From Polytrichum commune (Eukaryota; Streptophyta; Polytrichopsida; Polytrichales; Polytrichaceae), in NCBI GenBank assembly GCA_950295325.1, contig OX485806.1, forward strand, positions 6,200,001 to 6,264,000: 64,000 nt of DNA, given 5' to 3'. The translations under genes were made by a program, and so were the position numbers. The notes below the pieces were generated by a model that saw only the letters and a list, made by a program, of their open reading frames with translations, was not told the origin of the DNA and did not search any database. Below are positions 12,086 to 25,200 of the stretch, one piece after another. The number at the start of each line of letters is the position of its first letter. The first letter of the stretch is position 1.

Positions 12086-14156
12086 CTCCCATCTGACTCA
12101 GACAAAACAAACAATTTCACTTCAAAATTCAGAAATTCAACCAACAATTTCAACCAAGTGCATCAATGCTCCTCACATTGAAAGGGTGGCTTAAACAAGG
12201 CCTTGACCGGGATCCCATAGGAACTTCGAGGTTGAGCCTCCTAAGGATGGAAGAGTGATTGGTTAGGTGACCTTCCTCACACTTGATTTCACGTGCACCA
12301 CCACCCAATCAAAGTGGGTATATAACTGTGAACTGGATGTTTTTAACCAATTGTGTGGGACCTGCTGACTTGCCCTTGGGGAGTAGGGTCCGGACCAGCT
12401 TGGCCACACCCGTTCTAGGTGTTCATCTTTAAAAGGAAGCAGCAGCCTTCGGACCCTTGAATTCTTGTGATGACCATTTCAATTACATATAGACTTAGAC
12501 CAACTCGAAGATGAAACAACACCATAATTATGTCAATGGCGACATCGGAGTCATCTCTCTCTCGTCACATTGGGGTGCACTGAAAGTTATGAAAATCTTC
12601 CACATTTCTACAAAGAAGTATGAAAAATCAGCCACCTCGATACAGGTAGTGTGATCTGTTTGAACTTGAGAATCTAACCCTTTCCAAGCTTTGCAATCAA
12701 CAACCTTACGCAAACTTTTACTCCTTTTACACATTGCTACAAATTTATTTCATCAAATCAGAAATGTGGGTATGAGGATAAAAAGCATCAATTTTTCATA
12801 CCCCAGGGTTGAGCTTGACTGGTCGTCCATTCCCATGCTACTTGATGACGACTCCAAGTCAAAAGATGTCATGACTGTAACCTGTCATCAATAAATCTTT
12901 CACAATCAGCTACAGTGAAGCTTGATCAGTCAAATTGTGGGAAAATGGTACAGAAGTGCAAGGGTAAACTTTCCTGAGGAGTCACAATGCCACATACATA
13001 TAAACCTAAGGTACATATGTATCCTGACAATTATACTTGTACAGTCACTGTCATGTCTGTTGTATTCAATGTGCTGCAATTTTAAATTCTAGACATGTAG
13101 AAGATTATCAGCTGTACATACATGGCGATTCTTGCAAAGTATAGTTCTATTTCCTCAAACATTTATTTAACTGCTGAGCGAAGATGTTCTTCCCACACTG
13201 TGTCTTTGAAAAGAGCTTTACTGCCATATGGGAGATGAATAGCATATACTAGAGATTCAGGAAAAGAAGTGAAATATGGGGGGAAATGGAGAACTAGGGC
13301 CACAAGTATGTAGGTTAATTGTGGTCTCACATATGGAGAGAATCGAAGGTGCGAGGTCGCACATCAATGTGGTCAGAGTCCTTATCCAAAAGCAAGTAAA
13401 GGATCAGGAAGTTGTGACTGACCCAACTAGGGCAACTGAATTTTGAAAGGTCCAACAGAGGAATGAAAAAGAAAATCTGAAGAAATTAGATATCTGTGTC
13501 AGTCCAACAGACGCCTATCTCAGAAAGTAGCTGCTCCACAGACCAATTGAATCCACTATAGACCCAACTCAAAAAACAGAATTCCTGCTATTAAGCTTCA
13601 CGACCGGTGCACTAAGGATCTGCAAAATGGTGCAGTCTAACATAATTCCATATGCGTTGAAATTTGATCAATTTACAAAACCAGATTCCATCTCTACCCG
13701 CACAGCAGTACTCCAGATCCTGAAGCATTCAGTCAACCTGCTAAGAAAATTGTTCTATCTTAACTCCTGACGAGAGATTATTGTGAGGATTGTGTGTAGG
13801 TGAATGATAACGATAGACGCACAAAGAAGAAAGTCTATGCTCAACACAAAATTCACTAATGTTAGAAAGATTTGAAAGTTTCAAGAGGATTGGAGCTTGT
13901 CAAAGTAGCTCGAAGTTAGTTCTGCTATATGGACACTCAGTTTCTTTGCAGCTTTGATAGGCAACGCTTGAAACCCAAAAAGAAATGTTGGCAAGCCCAA
14001 TCGTGCCTGCATCTGCATCCGAGAATGAAAAATGGCTTCCGAAATGGAGACTCAGCATTATTGTCACTCATCCTGCATTTGTGATGGTTAATTTTCTGAA
14101 CTCTCAAACCTCGACCAGTTATTTTTCAAACTTATCCCGTTCATCTGTAACTAGTA
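12086..14156. other. intergenic; nothing recognised
   Basis: About 2 kb upstream of the TIR-NB gene without a convincing gene, RNA or mobile element. Near 12500-12900 there are short open stretches without domains. The last 60 bp (14098-14156) are part of a satellite-like unit described for the array at 14927-15386. The missing 5' exon and promoter of the TIR-NB gene should lie in the part next to 12086. Confidence 0.4.
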
Positions 14157-14504
14157 CTCCCTCCGTCTCAGAATAATATCGTGATTTGCTTGAAAAATCT
14201 GTCTCAAAAAAATACCTTGATTTGCTAAAAAAGGTTGTTTCACAATAAATGACAAGTCAAAGGCGTGCACAAAAGGGACCTTGTAAGTTCCTTGTTGCTT
14301 CTTGAACTAGGCTGGCTCTACTTTCCCTTTACTGCCACTACGGCTCCAACTATGCCACCTGGGCAGGACCAAACCTTCTGATATAAGCATGGTGTCCAAG
14401 ACATGTTGCGTCAGCATTAAAAGTGTGTTACAAAGTGTGGAGACAAACTGGCCTTAAAACAGCCAAATTAAGCAAATCACGATATTATTCTGAGACGGAG
14501 GGAG
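14157..14504. mobile_element. Stowaway-type MITE (Tc1/mariner)
   Basis: The 348-bp element begins CTCCCTCCGTCTCAGAATAA and ends with its reverse complement, giving terminal inverted repeats of about 35 bp. TA target duplications sit at 14155-14156 and 14505-14506. The terminus is the classic Stowaway end. It is inserted inside a unit of the 67-bp satellite: flanking ctag-TA and TA-atttt rejoin to the satellite sequence. No coding capacity. Confidence 0.95.
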
Positions 14505-14926
14505 TAATTTTCTTTAAGAGCATCCCCATCATATCAGGTACACGTCAAATAAAGTATATAAGATTTTATACCTTTGGGGTGCCCTCCATCTTGGGCGGGA
14601 CAGCTCATCTTGAGTCAAAGCCCACCAAAGCCTAGGCATACCCCCGGTATAATTAGGAAGCAATCAATAAGATAACGACACTTATTATCTGACATGGGAT
14701 AAAGTTGGATACCGGAGTATCTGATATTAAAGTAATCTCTTGGCGGGCCGGAGGAGGGTTGTTATATGAACCATTTATGGCGGGGGAAGGTCTTTACTAT
14801 ACCCGGGCCGGTTCTAAATTATAGGGGACCAGACATTGGTGGGGCTCAATTTATGTTGGTACCGCCACCCAAGAACCCGGGATGCCCCATTTTTGGCGTT
14901 GGCATGCCCCATGCCCGGTCTAGTGG

Positions 14927-15386
14927 GGTCTCAAACTTCAACCGGTTATTTCTCAAACACATCTGGCTCATCTGTATATAGTATTTTTCCTGAAGTCTCA
15001 AACCTCAACCAGTTATTTCTCAAACACATCCGGCTCATTTGTATCTAGTATTTTTCTTGAAGTCTCAAACCTCAACCGGTTATTTCTCAAAAACATCCGG
15101 CTCATTTGTAACTAGTTATTTCTCTTTAAGTCTCAAACCTCAACCGGTCATTTCTCAAACACATCTGGCTCATTTGTAACTAGTTATTTCTCTTGAAGTC
15201 TCAAACCTCAACCAGTTATTTCTCAAACTCCATCCGGCTCATCTGTAACTAGTAATTTTCCTGAAGTCTCAAACCTCAACTGGTTATTTCTCAAACTCCA
15301 TCCAGTTCAAATGTAACTATTAATTTTCTTGAAGTCTCAAACCTCAACCACTTATTTCTCAAACTCATTTGGTTCATATATAACTA
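14927..15386 (+). repeat. tandem array, about 67-bp unit, about 7 copies
   Basis: A degenerate satellite-like array. Each unit contains tctcaaacctcaacc, ttatttctcaaac, catccggctcat and tgtaactagt. Isolated copies lie at 14098-14156 (split by the Stowaway MITE) and at about 20964-21010, so the family is dispersed locally. It could be the internal repeat of a retrotransposon, but no coding part is visible next to it. Confidence 0.85.
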
Positions 15387-16079
15387 GTTGATACCAGAGA
15401 AAAGTAGTACGTCGACCAACAAAAAAAAAAAATTGTCTTATTATTTATAACCCTCCTTGCATATCTCTCATGTATGCAAGGAGTTCAAGGCTTCTTGCAT
15501 CACTTTTCATCCAAGATGGAATTACACGCAGGTGAGTGGGCGGCTTCCCTGTATCCGCATTTGCATGGCGGATGTAAAAGTGCATTTGTAGACGCAAATG
15601 TAGGGTGAGTGGCCTTGCCCTTAGTGCATATAATTGTTGAGTCCCCATTTTGCTCAACATAACCCACAAGAACTTAGCTCCCTCTAGGTTAGTTAGGTTA
15701 TAGCAATGTAGATGGGATACTAAGGTTTAGTTACGAGCAAGCCCAAGTTTTTTGGAGATTTTCAAATGAGTTCACAATGATTGGGATGAGGTACTGATGT
15801 AAAGCTATTGAGGTTGGAAATCGACCAATTCAAAGAAGAATAAACAGGCAATATGGCAGGTTGAGGCGTCATAGTTTGGGATATTTATCGAGAGTAATTT
15901 TATTTTATTTAGGCAAGTAGCCAAAGGGATTAGGGATAGGGTGGAAATTTTTCCTAGGGTAATATTATAATCATAAGGTCAAAAATCATGGAGGCTAATT
16001 TATGGTTGGTTTTATTGTCACTAGGCTTATTAAGGTTTTGAGGCTCTAAGCAGCTAGAGACCCTCTCTCACGAGTACAA
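15387..16079. other. non-coding stretch; nothing recognised
   Basis: Roughly 700 bp between the satellite array and the TTTGGCTTC repeat. It has an A-run near 15420, short interrupted open frames, and no element ends or gene motifs that I could identify. Confidence 0.4.
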
Positions 16080-16084
16080 GAAGA

Positions 16085-16485
16085 GATTGAGCTTTCCTTT
16101 GGCTTCAAGCTCGATGGTTTGGTTTCGGTGTTTTGGCTTTTGTTTGGCTTCAAGCTTAGTGTTTTGGCTTCGTGCTTTGGCTTTGATGCTTTGTCTTATG
16201 TGCTTCAAACTCGGTGCTTTGACTTCTATTTGGCTTCAAGCTCAGTACTTTGGTTTTGTGCTTTGGATTCTGTGCTTAAAGGTTGGTGTTTTGGCTTTGT
16301 GCTTTGGTTTCGATGTTTTGGTTCATGTGCTTCAAGCTCAGTGCTTTGGTTCATGTTTGGCTTCGTTGCTTTGGTTTCTATTTGGCTTCAAACTCGGTGG
16401 TTTGGTTCATGTTTGGCTTCAAGCTCGTTGGTTTTGCTTCGTTGTTTTGGCTTTTGTGCTTCAAGCTCAGTGTTTTTGGCTTCAT
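16085..16485 (+). repeat. degenerate short tandem repeat (TTTGGCTTCAAGCTCGGTG)
   Basis: About 400 bp consist of diverged copies of an about 20-bp motif, gctttggcttcaagctcggt and variants. Its composition keeps two frames open and produces Trp/Phe/Cys-rich conceptual translations. These are artefacts of the repeat and not a membrane protein. Confidence 0.8.
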
Positions 16486-16789
16486 GTATATGATGAATCA
16501 TTGGCATCAATATTTCGTGCAGTCTAGTTACAGGGAAACAATCATTCCCTTATTTTGTTTATTGTTTGTTAGTGTAAAGATTTTTTTATCACTGCATTTA
16601 TGTACCACAATCATAAATTATGTGTTGATTTAGGTGCATGCATGTCTACTGTAATTAAAAAAAAAACTATATGTAGAGTTTAAAACCCTCATTTTCATGA
16701 TATCATGATTGATGCATATATAAATTTAAGTGAAATTGGTCATTTTATTGTGTTTGCTACGATTATAGAGTAGGTATGCTTGTGACTAT

Positions 16790-17875
16790 TTTTTCAGGTT
16801 GTTAGAAATTGAAGATAGAAAAAATTGATGTTGTTATCATTTTTTATTGTTTAATCAACCACTTAAGAAAGTGGGGACTTGATTTATACAAGTTTGTAGT
16901 ATTTGTCACTAATGGTCCTAACTCGATGGTGTGCTTTTACGGTGGAATAGCAACAAGATTGAAAAAAAATCATTCATTTTATCTTATCATTGTATTGCTC
17001 ATAGGATTAATTTGACTGCACTTGATGCATCTAAGGCACCATATTGCAAGATAATATCTAGTAAGGTAATTTTTTTTTAATATGATTGCTTATATCTCTA
17101 ATATGTCAAATAAGTGTAAACATACAATCACTACCTTGCAAAATAAATCATTAATGCTAAAAAATCATGAAACGCTATCATAAGATATGATGGCTTAATA
17201 GATTATAGGTAATAACTGCCTCATGTAATTGATTAGATTTGGTCTTATTTTTTGTGATGTAAAAGAGAAGGAGGACCTTGGTCAAGCAAATTCACTTCAT
17301 GCCAAGTTAAAACAGTTCAAGTATATTTTGTATTTTGTATTTTCTTACCGAATTCTTCCATTCTTTGGCTTTATTGTCAAAAATCTTTCAAAGCAAATTT
17401 ATGGAGGTTAGAACTATTGGTAGTATTGTTAGGACAAAAATAGCCCAAATCATACTATTGTTCATTGTTAAGCCAACTGATTTAAAATCTTGTTATATTC
17501 GATGAGAATATTGGTTATCATGTGAGTTTTTAGCCTTCAAATTGCAAGCCACTACTGAATGGGGGAAAAAGACTTTTAGAGACTTATGAAACATGATCAC
17601 ATGAAATCATTCTTTACAAACCCAGTATCTTAATTTGATTGTCTTTGCTGATTTGGCTATAATACAATGTGTATCAACAACCACTTGTGAGAGAACGTTC
17701 TGTGTTCAAAATGTAATCAAAACATGAGTAAGAAATAGGCTTGGAAGCATCAATTTGGAGGCTATGCTTAGAACTTCTTTAAAGGGCCACATAAGAATTT
17801 TGATAATATCATTAAAGAGACAATTCCTTTGTGGAAAAATGGAACTAAGTATTGGGTACTATATGCTAACCCTTC
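16790..17875 (+). pseudogene. degenerate hAT-type (DUF4371/KIAA1586-like) transposase
   Basis: Fragments read in shifting plus-strand frames match the order of a KIAA1586/ZNF862-like hAT transposase. A catalytic-core piece at about 16870-17040 (GLDLYKFVVFVTNGPNSM, then HCIAHRINLTALDASKAP) is followed by a middle region at 17270-17400 (LKQFKYILYFVF...). The C-terminal hAT dimerisation block lies at about 17640-17790 (VSTTTCERTF, then VRNRLGSINLEAM). Several frameshifts and stops, including one within the C-terminal block, make it inactive. Terminal inverted repeats were not found. The neighbouring sequence is non-coding. Confidence 0.75.
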
Positions 17876-18740
17876 ACGTTTTATGTCTTCCGCAAGTGCC
17901 ATTCTTTGTTCAGTAACTTCAGTTATGTTTTCCAATTCTGAGGATGTCAATTAGTTTAAAAATTACAAGTAAATTAGTTTAAAGATTGCATGTGTAGTAG
18001 TACTAACCAGCCTCTAAAATATGTATGCACACTTGTGAGCCCAAAATGGTGCCCACATGTGGTGATTAACTCTTCGAAACCAATTTTAGTTTGACTTTGA
18101 TGTGTTATGATTATTCACAAAACATAAAAAAAGTGAAGTGTGGTGTGGATTTAAGTTTAGGCATTAGAATGTGTTGTGTAGTTATTTCAAGGTTTGATTT
18201 CAATAAGAGGATGCCTTGATTATGTGAGTAGGGGGTAAGGTGAAGCAAGGTGAGCTCCGCGGGTTAAATGCCCACTTTTGGATCCACCTTGGTAGTTTAG
18301 GAAGAAGGAAGCTTGGTGGATGGGGATTAGTCCCTACTTTGGAGGAGAGGGTTAAAGGATTGTGATTGGAGGTGCTAATCCTCTCACCCTATCCTCACCT
18401 CTCTCTCCCTCTCTCCCTCTTTGCTACTTAAGGTGTTTTTTCTCTCATTTGCCTCTCTCTCCATCAAGCGCTCTCAAGGGAGCAAGCTCTTAAGAGCTTG
18501 AGCCACGTGTGTGTGACAATAGTTTTAGTGAAGTTAATTAGTTAAGCTCTCTCTCTCTCAAGGCCTCCCAAGTGAGGGAGCTCTAGAGCTTAAGTTTGCA
18601 TGTAGTGATTAGGTGGTAGTTAGTAAAAGAAAAGAAGAACAAAAAAAAAAAAAAAACCTTTAATTAGTGAATTAGGAGGGGTGCATTAAGGGTAGATAGT
18701 AGGTAGACTTAACATATAGTCACTAGGACCTTGAGGGGAA
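17876..18740. other. non-coding; CT-rich, promoter/LTR-like stretch
   Basis: No gene is visible. Between 18390 and 18600 there are pyrimidine-rich ctctctcc blocks and repeated 'agctcttaagagcttgag' type palindromes, and an A-run at about 18640. Together with the tandem array that follows, this looks like the flank of an old LTR element, but I found no paired LTR. Confidence 0.35.
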
Positions 18741-19252
18741 GTATTAGGTTGTGGCAGCCGAACTGCTGGCCTGTAGGTAGTATTAAGCTGTGAAGCCGAG
18801 GCTGCTGGCCTTTAAGTAGTATTAAGCTGTGGAACCAAGGCTGCTGGCCTTAGGAGTATTAAGTTGTGGCAGCCGAACTGCTGGTCTTAGGCAGTATTAA
18901 GCTGTGGCAGCCGAACTGCTGACTTAGGTAGTATTAAGCTGTGGCAGCCGACTGCTGGCCCTGGTGGAGTATTAAGCTGTGGAGCCGAACTGCTGGCCTT
19001 AGGTAGTATTAAGCTGTGGAGCCAAGGCTGCTGGCCTTAGGAGTATTAAGTTGTGGCAGCCGAACTGCTGGCCTTAGGTAGTATTAAGCTGTGGCAACCG
19101 ACTGCTGGCCCTTAGGTAGTATTAAGCTGTGGCAGCCGACTGCTGGCCCTGGTGGGGTATTAAGCTGTGGCAGCCGACTACTGGCCCTTAGGTAGTATTA
19201 AGCTGTGGAGCCAAGGTTGCTGGCCTTAAGGAGTATTAAGTTGTGGCATCCG
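18741..19252 (+). repeat. tandem array, about 38-bp unit, about 14 copies
   Basis: Consecutive copies of gtattaagctgtggcagccg followed by aactgctggccttag, with small indels and substitutions. Units differ mainly by 'ggagccaaggct' versus 'ggcagccgaact', so two subtypes are interspersed, as expected after repeated unequal exchange. Not coding. Confidence 0.93.
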
Positions 19253-22200
19253 AGGCTATCAAGGGGCTGCCGGTAACTAGGCGGGAGTTGTACCCATGGC
19301 TAATTAGATAGTTATTAGGTTTAGCAAGCTAAGGCTAAAGATTGTGTGGAGGGTGCCACTAAACTATCTAATAGGGTGTTAGACCAATCATAGACTAAAA
19401 TAGTCATTGGACAAGTGTTAAGCTCAATAGGATAGGCAAGGCGTGTGGAAGTTTCATGTGATTGAATGTGACATTGACTATAGAGTAAAGTGTTTTTTAA
19501 CACTTGCACCTATCGTTCAAAACAACTTACTTGCATTATTAATGGAGAATGTGAAGGACTCTTGCAATGGCAAGATAAATGAGGTGAAGCTCAAAAGAGT
19601 GAGGGGAATGTCCGTAAGGGCATGTGCGGCTAAAGCCGCGGGTTGGACTCTTGAGAAAGCCAACTCTAGCACAAGCCAAGAGGCCAACATTAATAAAGCA
19701 CAATGAGTGAGACAATACATGTTCATTTGAACATGAAAATTACCTTGCACAGGGTTCAATGTTGTAATAGCTAAATGTGATTCTCAAAGTCATCACCCGG
19801 ACTAGGACGCTTAAAGGTGGTGGATTTGGCCTCACAACACTCTTTGGATCCATACATTTTTCAAAGGCTACATCCTTGGCCCCAAGATGATGGGGGCTTG
19901 GCAAGGTTCAACTCCTCCCAGAGATACTTGGCATTTCTTTCAACACAAATTCACCCCCTTAAAAGCATAACACCAGTTTTCTTTTTTAGTATAAAACTTA
20001 AAAAACAAAATTGGACTCACTATACATAACTTCGAAAACATACCGAAGTAAAATTCAGAAACTAAGAAAATTCTTGTATGGTAAAGGTAAATCTCGGGAT
20101 TGAACCGGGAAAACAAACTGGCTTTCGGTAGCTTCCAAGTAAAAAAGGGAAGAAAAAAATCCGGACCTCTTTATAAAAGGTAGGAAACATACCGATTTTT
20201 GTATAGAACTCCCCCGGACCGTGGGTTATAGAATGGGCTGCCCCACAGTCTTTCCATTGACTTTAACAAGACACCCAACAGGCTCTCACATAATTTACGC
20301 CATTGACAGTGCAAGTGCTGAACGAGAATAATCTGAAGGGCAAGAGGCAACAGGCTTCCCGGGCAACTTGCTTCCAGTGATCGGGGAGGCTTTTGGGCAT
20401 GCATAAGGTAGAAATATCATAACCCGTGAAAATAAGGTGATTCGCATTGAACATCTGGTCCGACAATCATGAGATAATTTCCCAAGATAGACGAGAAGGA
20501 TTCATGAAGAATTAATGCAAGTTGTTTCATATTTTCTGCCCTATACAAAAAATGCTACAATTTTTCAAAGTGGAAAGTTGTCCAGCCTCTTACTCGTTCA
20601 CTAGAATCTCCCCACACTGAACACGGTCATCCGCATTTTCCATACAGAACATCGCCTAAATCGGTTACCTCATGAGTACATTAACACTTGACTCCCATTG
20701 GCTATACTAAGTTTACACGCATTGAAGTTGTTGCCGAGTCATGATCGGTTTTAGAAATGGCACTTCACCATTATGACGGCGGTCTAGTGCACGGCTAGAG
20801 GGTGGTTAACATGTTATGGTATTTCTACCTCAATCGGTTGAGATCCTAGTGTTTGCAAGTCCAACCGGTTACATGTTGTTGACATCCTCCGGTTTTCCTT
20901 TACGAAATTGGGGTATATTCCACTATAAATTCCTCTAAAATGATCGGTAATTCTCCTGCAATCTTGAACTTCAACCGGTTATTTCTCAAACTCAACCAGT
21001 TCATTTGTAATTAACAGCCGGTTCTCCCCGATCATTGCTTGCTTCGGATAATTGACTTACTTTTACCTTATAGAACACTTGGCATTAATATAGAGTCTTA
21101 GCATCACGACCATGGATGCTAAACCGATTATGTATTATGTGCTTTAAATGCACCCATGATTCACACGGTCTCAAGAGTCAACACTACCCAAAGTCAACCT
21201 TGCTCAAGGAATTTGGCAGCATTTCCGCATTGAAGGGCTTCGTGTCCCCTTGAAGTGGGCGCATCTTTCTTGGTTCTTCATTATTTTGGCATAGATATTT
21301 TCAACCAAGAATAAACTAAGAATAACAACAATCATTTTTTATTTTGTTTTATTCATTAAAACTTGCTCAAGAAACAAGCATATTAGGTTTATAGATGTAT
21401 CTCCATCGTTGCCATCACATTTGCCTCCAACAATATTGTTGAGGGCGACGGAGGCATAACGATCACCATTGCATCCCACCACATCTCCTTATAAGGAATG
21501 TGGGTGTTAATTGGTTCATTTTGCATGTTCTCCAACTATTGTCGATAAGATTTACACAACACCATTTGTGTTGCATTAGCAAAATCTACGACGAAGCATC
21601 AGCAAAAATCATAGTGAACCTACACTCCGATTCTCACTACACCTCGGGCCCAAGTGTTCCATAAGGCACAAGTAAATTTCTCCATCCTATTGGTAATAAT
21701 AAATTTCTAGAGTTGTAAAACAAATTGTAGCTTATTTTATTCATAAAAAATATGAGTTCAATTTTTTTCCTCGTGGTATTGAAGTGGAGTTCCTTGGTTG
21801 CTGGTGTTTGTCAGGTAAAGAAACATAGCATTAGGCATAATCAAACTAACAAATATATTCATACATTTAACCACATGTCAGTTATGGCCACAAAACATTA
21901 ACTTTTGTGGGCAAATGCAAGGGTTGTGGTTATAGAGTTAGGGCATCATATGGTAATCCATTACAAAATGTTCATAAAGTTTCCTTTTAACAACTCAACC
22001 AACTCTAATAACCCCAATCACATGCACACCCTAAATCTCAATGAAAACAATGAACAACGCCTTACAAAAAACCTTAAATCACATGACCAAGAATGACTGC
22101 TTTGGTTGGGCGAATGATCTTAGGATGCAATATGGTTGAAGGAGGGAAGGGATTCAGAAATGATATCCAACGAGATTTTGCATGATGTGTAATAGTTTGT

Positions 22201-25200
22201 TTGAGTGGGCGAAGAAAACTAATGTGAAGGCTAATAGATTTAGAGTACTTTAATTGTCATCTCGGAGCCGACTCCTTGTGTTGCGAACGGGAAGAAACCA
22301 AGGCGGTTCAGGGCCACTTTACACACGAGCCAAGAGCCGTGACCATGAAATTGTGAGAGCCCAAAAGAAAGTGTCTCAAAGGCCATCCTAACACACCTCC
22401 AAAATCATGTTGTGTGGTCGCGGACCCTCAAGTGGAGTGTGAAGTCATATGTTACCGGGCCCTCAACCAAATGCTATTTCAATGAATGTCTATTCATGTG
22501 GGTCCTCACACATGATGAAATAGAATAAATCAACGGTTGTGAGCGTTCGGAGTGCCGTGGTCTCCTAGTTTTGTGTGCGGCCTACCTCCAAGAGGTGGTT
22601 TTTGGAAATAGTCCAAGTGACCATGAAACATTAATCAATCGATGCCATGTAGGAATCCATGTAGACTTTACATCCATCTTGCATTCACATGCTATGTTGG
22701 TCCCTCAAGCGTATTGTGAAGCGAACTTGGACCGGCTCCACCTTTTCCACCAATGAGAGTGCTTGAAGTGTAATGGTCACGGGCTCTCAGTCTCGTTTGT
22801 GAAGTGGCCCTCAGCCATCTGCACCGGGATGCCCAAAATCCGACAGGGAGATGGTCACATAACCAGCCCAATTTGTTAACATAGGCCTTAGAAGGTGAGA
22901 AATTAAAAAAGAAAAAAAAAAGTTTCGGAAGATCAATTATTTGGAATGTGGCCCGATTGTGAGCACTTCCACATGCACATTCAATTTCAGTAGTTGGATT
23001 GAATTGAAAATTGTCTCACCAAGGTGAAGCACAAAGATTGGTAGTTAAAGTATCATAATAAAAAACTGAGATGCAAAAGAGGTGAAAGTGAAGATTCTCT
23101 TTCTCTTTATGTGATAATATGAGTGCAAGTGTGAAGGAATAATTGCATATCTTGATAATCCCTTAATCAATTAGTGCATGCTAGAATTAATTCAGGCTTA
23201 TGTGTTTCAAGGGTATAAGTATAACACTATATCATAGTTTACACCAATTTTAATATGTGCTTTGGGTTTGACCAATCTATATAACAGAGATGCATGATGG
23301 GTCCATTCACGGTTGAGGTACTACTTTTGGGACAAAGGACTTAAGGACTATGTTGCATTGGATCTCGGCGTTTATCATGATTTACTATTATTTGATCAAT
23401 AAATTTTAAATAAATAAGTATGTAGTTCATAGGCTTTATCAAGAAATATATTATTTCTTATTAAATAATCACCAATAATGGATAAATTCCCTATGAAATG
23501 AGTAGATAAGTCGTAAAACTTGTAAAGAGGTCATATGACTTGTTTGGGCCACATCAATGACAATTTTCACTATTCAAGTGTACATCAGAGGTCAATTTTT
23601 TCATGTTTTGCATCCTAGTACCTTGGTGTAAGTGTCATGTGTCCATACATATATTTTTTAATGTCCAACTCTAATACTGAACGTTCTTTTTTCATGTAGC
23701 CATGATTTTGTATATTGTTGGCCATGTTTGGTGCCACATGTAAAGTTATACAATTGGTATGCAATACATTTTTGGTTCTATTGGTACACACTTGAACGAT
23801 GATTATGAGGAAAAAAATTGGGATCGTTTCGATTAATTTTTGTTGTCCTTTTCATTCCTTGATCCTAAGGTGAACAATTTTGACAACACCCATGACTGTC
23901 CTTTAAGAAATCAAAATGATATCTTAGATGACCCTATTCCTTGTAAATTAACTTTTTCGGTGTACTCAATATGGAGTATGAAATGTAGGTATGATCCAAA
24001 ATATGCTCCACAATACAAATCTAAGCACACCAAGTATGTAAAGTTGTCTAAAATAGTCCTTAAACTGTTAGACACCCAAAAGTAGTACCCCAACCGTGAA
24101 TGCCCCCTGATGTCTTATGTAAATTCATCCATTGTGGATGAAGAAGCTTTAGGCACAAAATAAACATGTGTAGGTGAAGGTTGATTCATCGCCACTGAAC
24201 ATAATGTTTACATAGAACACCATGAAGCTCTAATTAATCTAAACGAGAAGGTAGACGAGGTTAATGTGGACACCTCCAGCTCTATGGAATCATCCAGCGG
24301 ATGGATTCCAGCATTAAAAGCTCGAGCATGTTAGCAATTGTGAATCAAGAACAAAGAATTTGAAATTGCTGAAATCGAAGTTGAGGAAGGTGTTGGTCTA
24401 GGCTCCATAATCAAAGATTCTCTACTTTTCAATGTGGTGTTAGAAGGGGAACTCTTGTAACGTTCAATGTTATGTAAGTGGACAATATCATTAGCAAATT
24501 CTATATGGGTCATTTGCCAATGGAAACCAAGTTTAATGCCAATATCGGTTGTGTCATGTCTCTAAAGTAGTCACATGCAAGATAAAATGTTGCTGAATTG
24601 TTCTTTTTATTATGGAATACCCACACTACAAGTTGCTTGGCACCTCACAACCACGTTCCGCCTCCTAATTTGCCCACCTCAGTCACAAAAATCAAGCATG
24701 TCATAGCTCAATGGATAGCACTCATTATGGAGGATGATGGGTGTAGTTTGACTTTTGCAAAGGTAACTAACCCAAATTTCATCAAGGCGACGGCTAAATC
24801 ATCATGTATTACTCACCCACCGAATTAAAACAATTATACTATTGATATGGAGCCAAAAATGGGTGTCCAATTAAGGAAGCTAACTGAAATAGCATCATCC
24901 ACCTTACCTACTCATACATGCATACCAATTCAATCGTTACCACTTCAAGTGAATATGTACTAGATGGTTCAACATGCACTTCACTTGCTATAGATGACAC
25001 TTTGGCCATACTAATATATGTGTACCTAACTTCACTGTTTATGGTATTTAGTGATGCTTGACTAATAGTGTCACACACCCTCTTATGATGCCTATCCTAG
25101 GTTTTATTAATGATCAACAAGGTACACCATTAGTGTAACCACATGACACTTGTCATTTGCATGTTCAAAAATATACTTATGTAAAGCAAAAATTAACATC

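Noticed and set aside
16087..16633. Overlapping ORFs of 116-146 codons rich in Trp, Phe, Cys and Leu, resembling a membrane protein
   Set aside because: They follow from a degenerate 20-bp repeat (tttggcttcaagctcggtg) that keeps several frames open; no family motif and no splice context.
18741..19252. Regular repeat considered as a CRISPR-like array
   Set aside because: Units are contiguous without unique spacers, and the genome is plant nuclear; it is a simple tandem repeat.
20085..20135. Sequence aaatctcgggattgaaccgg considered as a tRNA T-arm or reverse-transcription primer site
   Set aside because: No cloverleaf partner arms and no adjacent LTR could be found.
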